Assembly (NCBI GenBank): GCA_964641275.1 | Contig: CAZXMG010000010.1 | Span: 111,667 to 175,666, forward strand | DNA length: 64,000 nt | Direction: 5' to 3' | Source: Xiheicaenibacterium sp964641275 | Lineage (GTDB): Bacteria > Myxococcota_A > Polyangia > Polyangiales > Polyangiaceae | Shown: positions 62,036 to 64,000 of the stretch, piece after piece | How positions within the stretch are numbered: position 1 is the first letter of the stretch | How the letters are laid out: every line of letters starts with the position of its first letter | The notes under the pieces: model-generated | Databases searched by the model: none | What the model was told of the DNA's origin: nothing | What the model saw: only the letters and a program-made list of their open reading frames with translations | Position numbers and translations under genes: made by a program

Positions 62036-63094
62036 ATGATCCGCGCCAGCATCCTCGGTCTCGGCTCCTACGTGCCCGATCGCGTCGTCACCAACGACGA
62101 GATCAGATTCTTGAACGACAAGCACGTGCGTTGCGCGGAGGAGCAGACCGAGACCAACGACGCTTGGATCAAGACGCGCACCGGCATCGAGGAGCGGCGC
62201 TACGTGCCGCCGGACTCGGGCTACGGCTGCAGCGATTTGGCGAAGTTCGCGGCGGAGCGCGCGATGCAAGACGCGGGCGTCACGGCCAAGGAGCTCGACT
62301 GCATCATCTTCGCCACGCTCTCGCCGGACATCCACTTCCCAGGCACCGCGGTGTTCTTGCAGAGCAAGCTCGGCATCGACGGCGAGGAAGGTTGCGCTTG
62401 CTTCGACATCCGCCAGCAGTGCTCGGGCTTCGTCTACGGCTTGCAGATGGCCGACGCGTTCGTGCGCACCAACATGTACAAGCGCATCCTGCTGGTGGGC
62501 TCGGAGCTGCACAGCCATTCGCTGGACTACTCCACGCGCGGTCGCGACGTGATGGTGCTGTTCGGCGACGGCGCCGGCGCCGCAGTGATCGGTCCCAAGG
62601 AGACGGACGACCCCACCGACGGCATCTTGCACACGCACTGCGCCGCCGACGGCTCGGGCGCCATGGACCTCTACCTCAAGGTGTTCGAGATCGCGAAGCT
62701 GCCGTACGTGTACTACGACGCCAACAACCGCGAAGAGAACCAGATCAAGTACCCGCAGATGAACGGCAAGAAGGTGTTCTTGAACGCCGTGCGCAACATG
62801 GTCGTGAGCGTGCAACGTGCGCTCAAGGAGACGGGCCTGACCTGGAAGGACATCGACTGGTTCGTGCCCCATCAGGCCAACCTGCGCATCAACGAGGCGG
62901 TGGTGCAGTACGCCGAGATCCCCCCCGAGAAGGCGCTCAACACCATCCAGTGGTACGGCAACACCACGGCCGCCACGGTCCCGCTCACGATCGACCACCA
63001 CCGCAAGGCCGGCAAAGTGAAGAAGGGTGACCTGATCCTGTCTACCGTGTTCGGCGCCGGCTTCACCTGGGGCTCGGCCATCTTCCGCCTCTGA
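62036..63094 (+). CDS. fabH: 3-oxoacyl-ACP synthase III family (FabH-like)
   Basis: 352 aa from the ATG (a GTG two codons upstream is the alternative). The catalytic triad is visible: Cys in IRQQCSGFVYGL (about 128), His in WFVPHQANLRINE (about 278) and Asn in YGNTTAATVPL (about 308). GDGAGAAVIG is the family glycine-rich motif. The enzyme joins acyl-CoA with malonyl-ACP to start fatty acid or related chains. An insertion around YYDANNREENQIKYPQMNG makes it longer than E. coli FabH. It stands alone, not in a fab operon, so a specialised acyl starter role is possible. Confidence 0.9.
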   Translation: MIRASILGLGSYVPDRVVTNDEIRFLNDKHVRCAEEQTETNDAWIKTRTGIEERRYVPPDSGYGCSDLAKFAAERAMQDAGVTAKELDCIIFATLSPDIHFPGTAVFLQSKLGIDGEEGCACFDIRQQCSGFVYGLQMADAFVRTNMYKRILLVGSELHSHSLDYSTRGRDVMVLFGDGAGAAVIGPKETDDPTDGILHTHCAADGSGAMDLYLKVFEIAKLPYVYYDANNREENQIKYPQMNGKKVFLNAVRNMVVSVQRALKETGLTWKDIDWFVPHQANLRINEAVVQYAEIPPEKALNTIQWYGNTTAATVPLTIDHHRKAGKVKKGDLILSTVFGAGFTWGSAIFRL

Positions 63095-63129
63095 CCCACT
63101 CCGCTTCCGACAAGCCACGCGAGCCCTTG

Positions 63130-63498
63130 GTGAGCCAGAGCCACACGCGACGTTTGATCATCGTGGACGACCGCGCGGACGTGCTGCGCAGCCTCGCGCG
63201 GTATCTGCGCGAGCACGTCGAGACCGTGTACACCGCCGCCACCGTGGAGGAGGCCGAGCGCATCCTGAGCGAGCACCAGCCGGACACACTTCTGTGCGAC
63301 TACTGGTTGGGGGACGACCTGCCGACCGGCACCGAGCTCTGCCAGCGCTGGCGCTCCACGTTCAGCTGCCTGCGCCGCGTCGCCCTCATGACGGGCACGA
63401 AGGGCTCGGCGGTGTTTGGCGCGCAGCACGTGGACGTGGTGTTCGAGAAGCCGATCGACCTCGCGGCGCTGCGGCGTTTCCTGCTTCCGCCGTCTTGA
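63130..63498 (+). CDS. Stand-alone receiver-domain response regulator
   Basis: 122 aa from a GTG (a TTG one codon upstream is possible). RLIIVDDRADVLRSLARYL gives the acidic pair, TLLCDYWLGDDLPTG the phosphoacceptor Asp (about 57), VALMTGTKG the switch Thr and VVFEKPIDL the Lys. There is no output domain, so it acts through partners. No histidine kinase is adjacent. Its 3' end overlaps the convergent metallopeptidase gene by 113 nt. Confidence 0.83.
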   Translation: MSQSHTRRLIIVDDRADVLRSLARYLREHVETVYTAATVEEAERILSEHQPDTLLCDYWLGDDLPTGTELCQRWRSTFSCLRRVALMTGTKGSAVFGAQHVDVVFEKPIDLAALRRFLLPPS

Positions 63499-64000
63499 GC
63501 GGCGGGCCGAGCAGCTCGGCGACGGCCTGCGGCAGTGGCGATGGGGCGCGCGCGAGGTCACGCACCATCGCCAGCGTGACGGCGGCGATCTCAGTCATCG
63601 GCAGACCATAACCTTCGCTCTCCGCGCGCTGCTGCGCGCAGCGAGCCAGGACCGCCTCGCCCTGCGCGCTCAGCGGGAAGCGTGCGAGCACCCGCTCGGC
63701 CAGCGCGAGCGCCGACGCAAGCGCGGTGGGCTCGTGCTCGGCGAGGTAGGACACGGCGAGGCGGTTGGCCGCCCACTCCTCGTGCCAGTGATCGCGCGTG
63801 AGGCGGCCCGCACGATCGCGGAGCGCGTGAAAGAGCTCGTGCGCCACGACCGCGGGCAGCTGGGCGCGCATGATCGAGGCGACCTTGCCGAGGTCGGGCT
63901 CGCCGAGCAGGAAGGACTGGAAGCCAAGCGTCTCGTCAGCCAGGCCCTCGATGTCGGGGTAGTACACCTGGCGGTCATCTCCCGAGTACATCCAATGCGG
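63386..64000 (-). CDS. Zinc metallopeptidase-like protein (5' end cut by window)
   Basis: The frame enters from the right edge and gives 204 residues. PAVVAHELFHALRD holds HExxH, with a further Glu in HWHEEWAANRLAVSYL as a likely third zinc ligand, so it is probably gluzincin-like. The C-terminal 45 residues are Pro/Arg/Ser-rich and are encoded opposite the receiver gene; this tail is of low complexity. An ATG at 63991 exists, but coding continues upstream (codons P-H-W), so the true start is probably outside the window. Confidence 0.7.
   Translation of the reverse strand, partial: PHWMYSGDDRQVYYPDIEGLADETLGFQSFLLGEPDLGKVASIMRAQLPAVVAHELFHALRDRAGRLTRDHWHEEWAANRLAVSYLAEHEPTALASALALAERVLARFPLSAQGEAVLARCAQQRAESEGYGLPMTEIAAVTLAMVRDLARAPSPLPQAVAELLGPPLKTAEAGNAAAPRGRSASRTPRPRAARQTPPSPSCPS

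Overview
The window is strongly G+C-rich, gene-dense chromosomal DNA, most likely from a myxobacterium (Myxococcota, Polyangiales type). This is inferred from the content: four Hanks-type Ser/Thr kinases or pseudokinases with low-complexity tails, many lipoproteins with a Cys lipobox followed by Gly/Ser/Ala-rich linkers, an AgmX/PglI-type C-terminal domain, a PilT-type ATPase and many GTG starts in ATGA/GTGA overlaps. No rRNA, tRNA, CRISPR, transposase or phage gene was recognised. No gene-free stretch exceeds 300 bases; the longest (58252-58518) lies between a kinase and nadC.

Layout. 1-13641: a coiled-coil fragment and a membrane-anchored HEAT protein diverge from a TlpA thioredoxin, a cupin lipoprotein, an AgmX-like lipoprotein, a lipoprotein gene broken in a poly-G region and a Ser/Thr kinase. 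A TPR/PEGA-like exported protein and ThiD are read the other way. Then comes a three-gene membrane module whose middle protein looks like an ABC ATPase that has lost its catalytic motifs, followed by a YceI-like protein. 13646-26000: a SulP transporter, GH31 and VWA lipoproteins, a five-heme cytochrome lipoprotein, YjbR and GST proteins, a pseudokinase and CysH. 26040-33799: a PknK-like kinase/AAA/TPR protein, two small proteins, a PlsB-like acyltransferase coupled to GpsA (start of glycerolipid synthesis) and a diheme cytochrome.

33807-41330 is the most cluster-like part. Seven genes, all with overlapping ends, encode a radical SAM protein, a truncated asparagine-synthetase-like protein, a full AsnB-type amidotransferase, two glycosyltransferases (UGT-like and family 2), an ASKHA/ROK-like protein and a PIG-L deacetylase. 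Together they look like an uncharacterised pathway for a glycosylated, amidated metabolite or surface glycan.

41341-64000: a ferredoxin-type aldo/keto reductase, a carboxylesterase, a DUF362 protein, SmpB, a PilT-like ATPase with a duplicated N-terminal domain, a tandem double-length UvrA, a SirB1-like protein, a kinase, NadC, BirA, an exported hydrolase, QueE, FabH, a lone receiver domain and a metallopeptidase fragment.

Two genome-scale patterns stand out. A palindromic intergenic element occurs three times, in each of the three longest gaps between convergent genes (about 8462-8580, 54608-54654, 60186-60310). Many starts are preceded at 6-8 nt by a TANNNT hexamer, which suggests leaderless or nearly leaderless transcripts.
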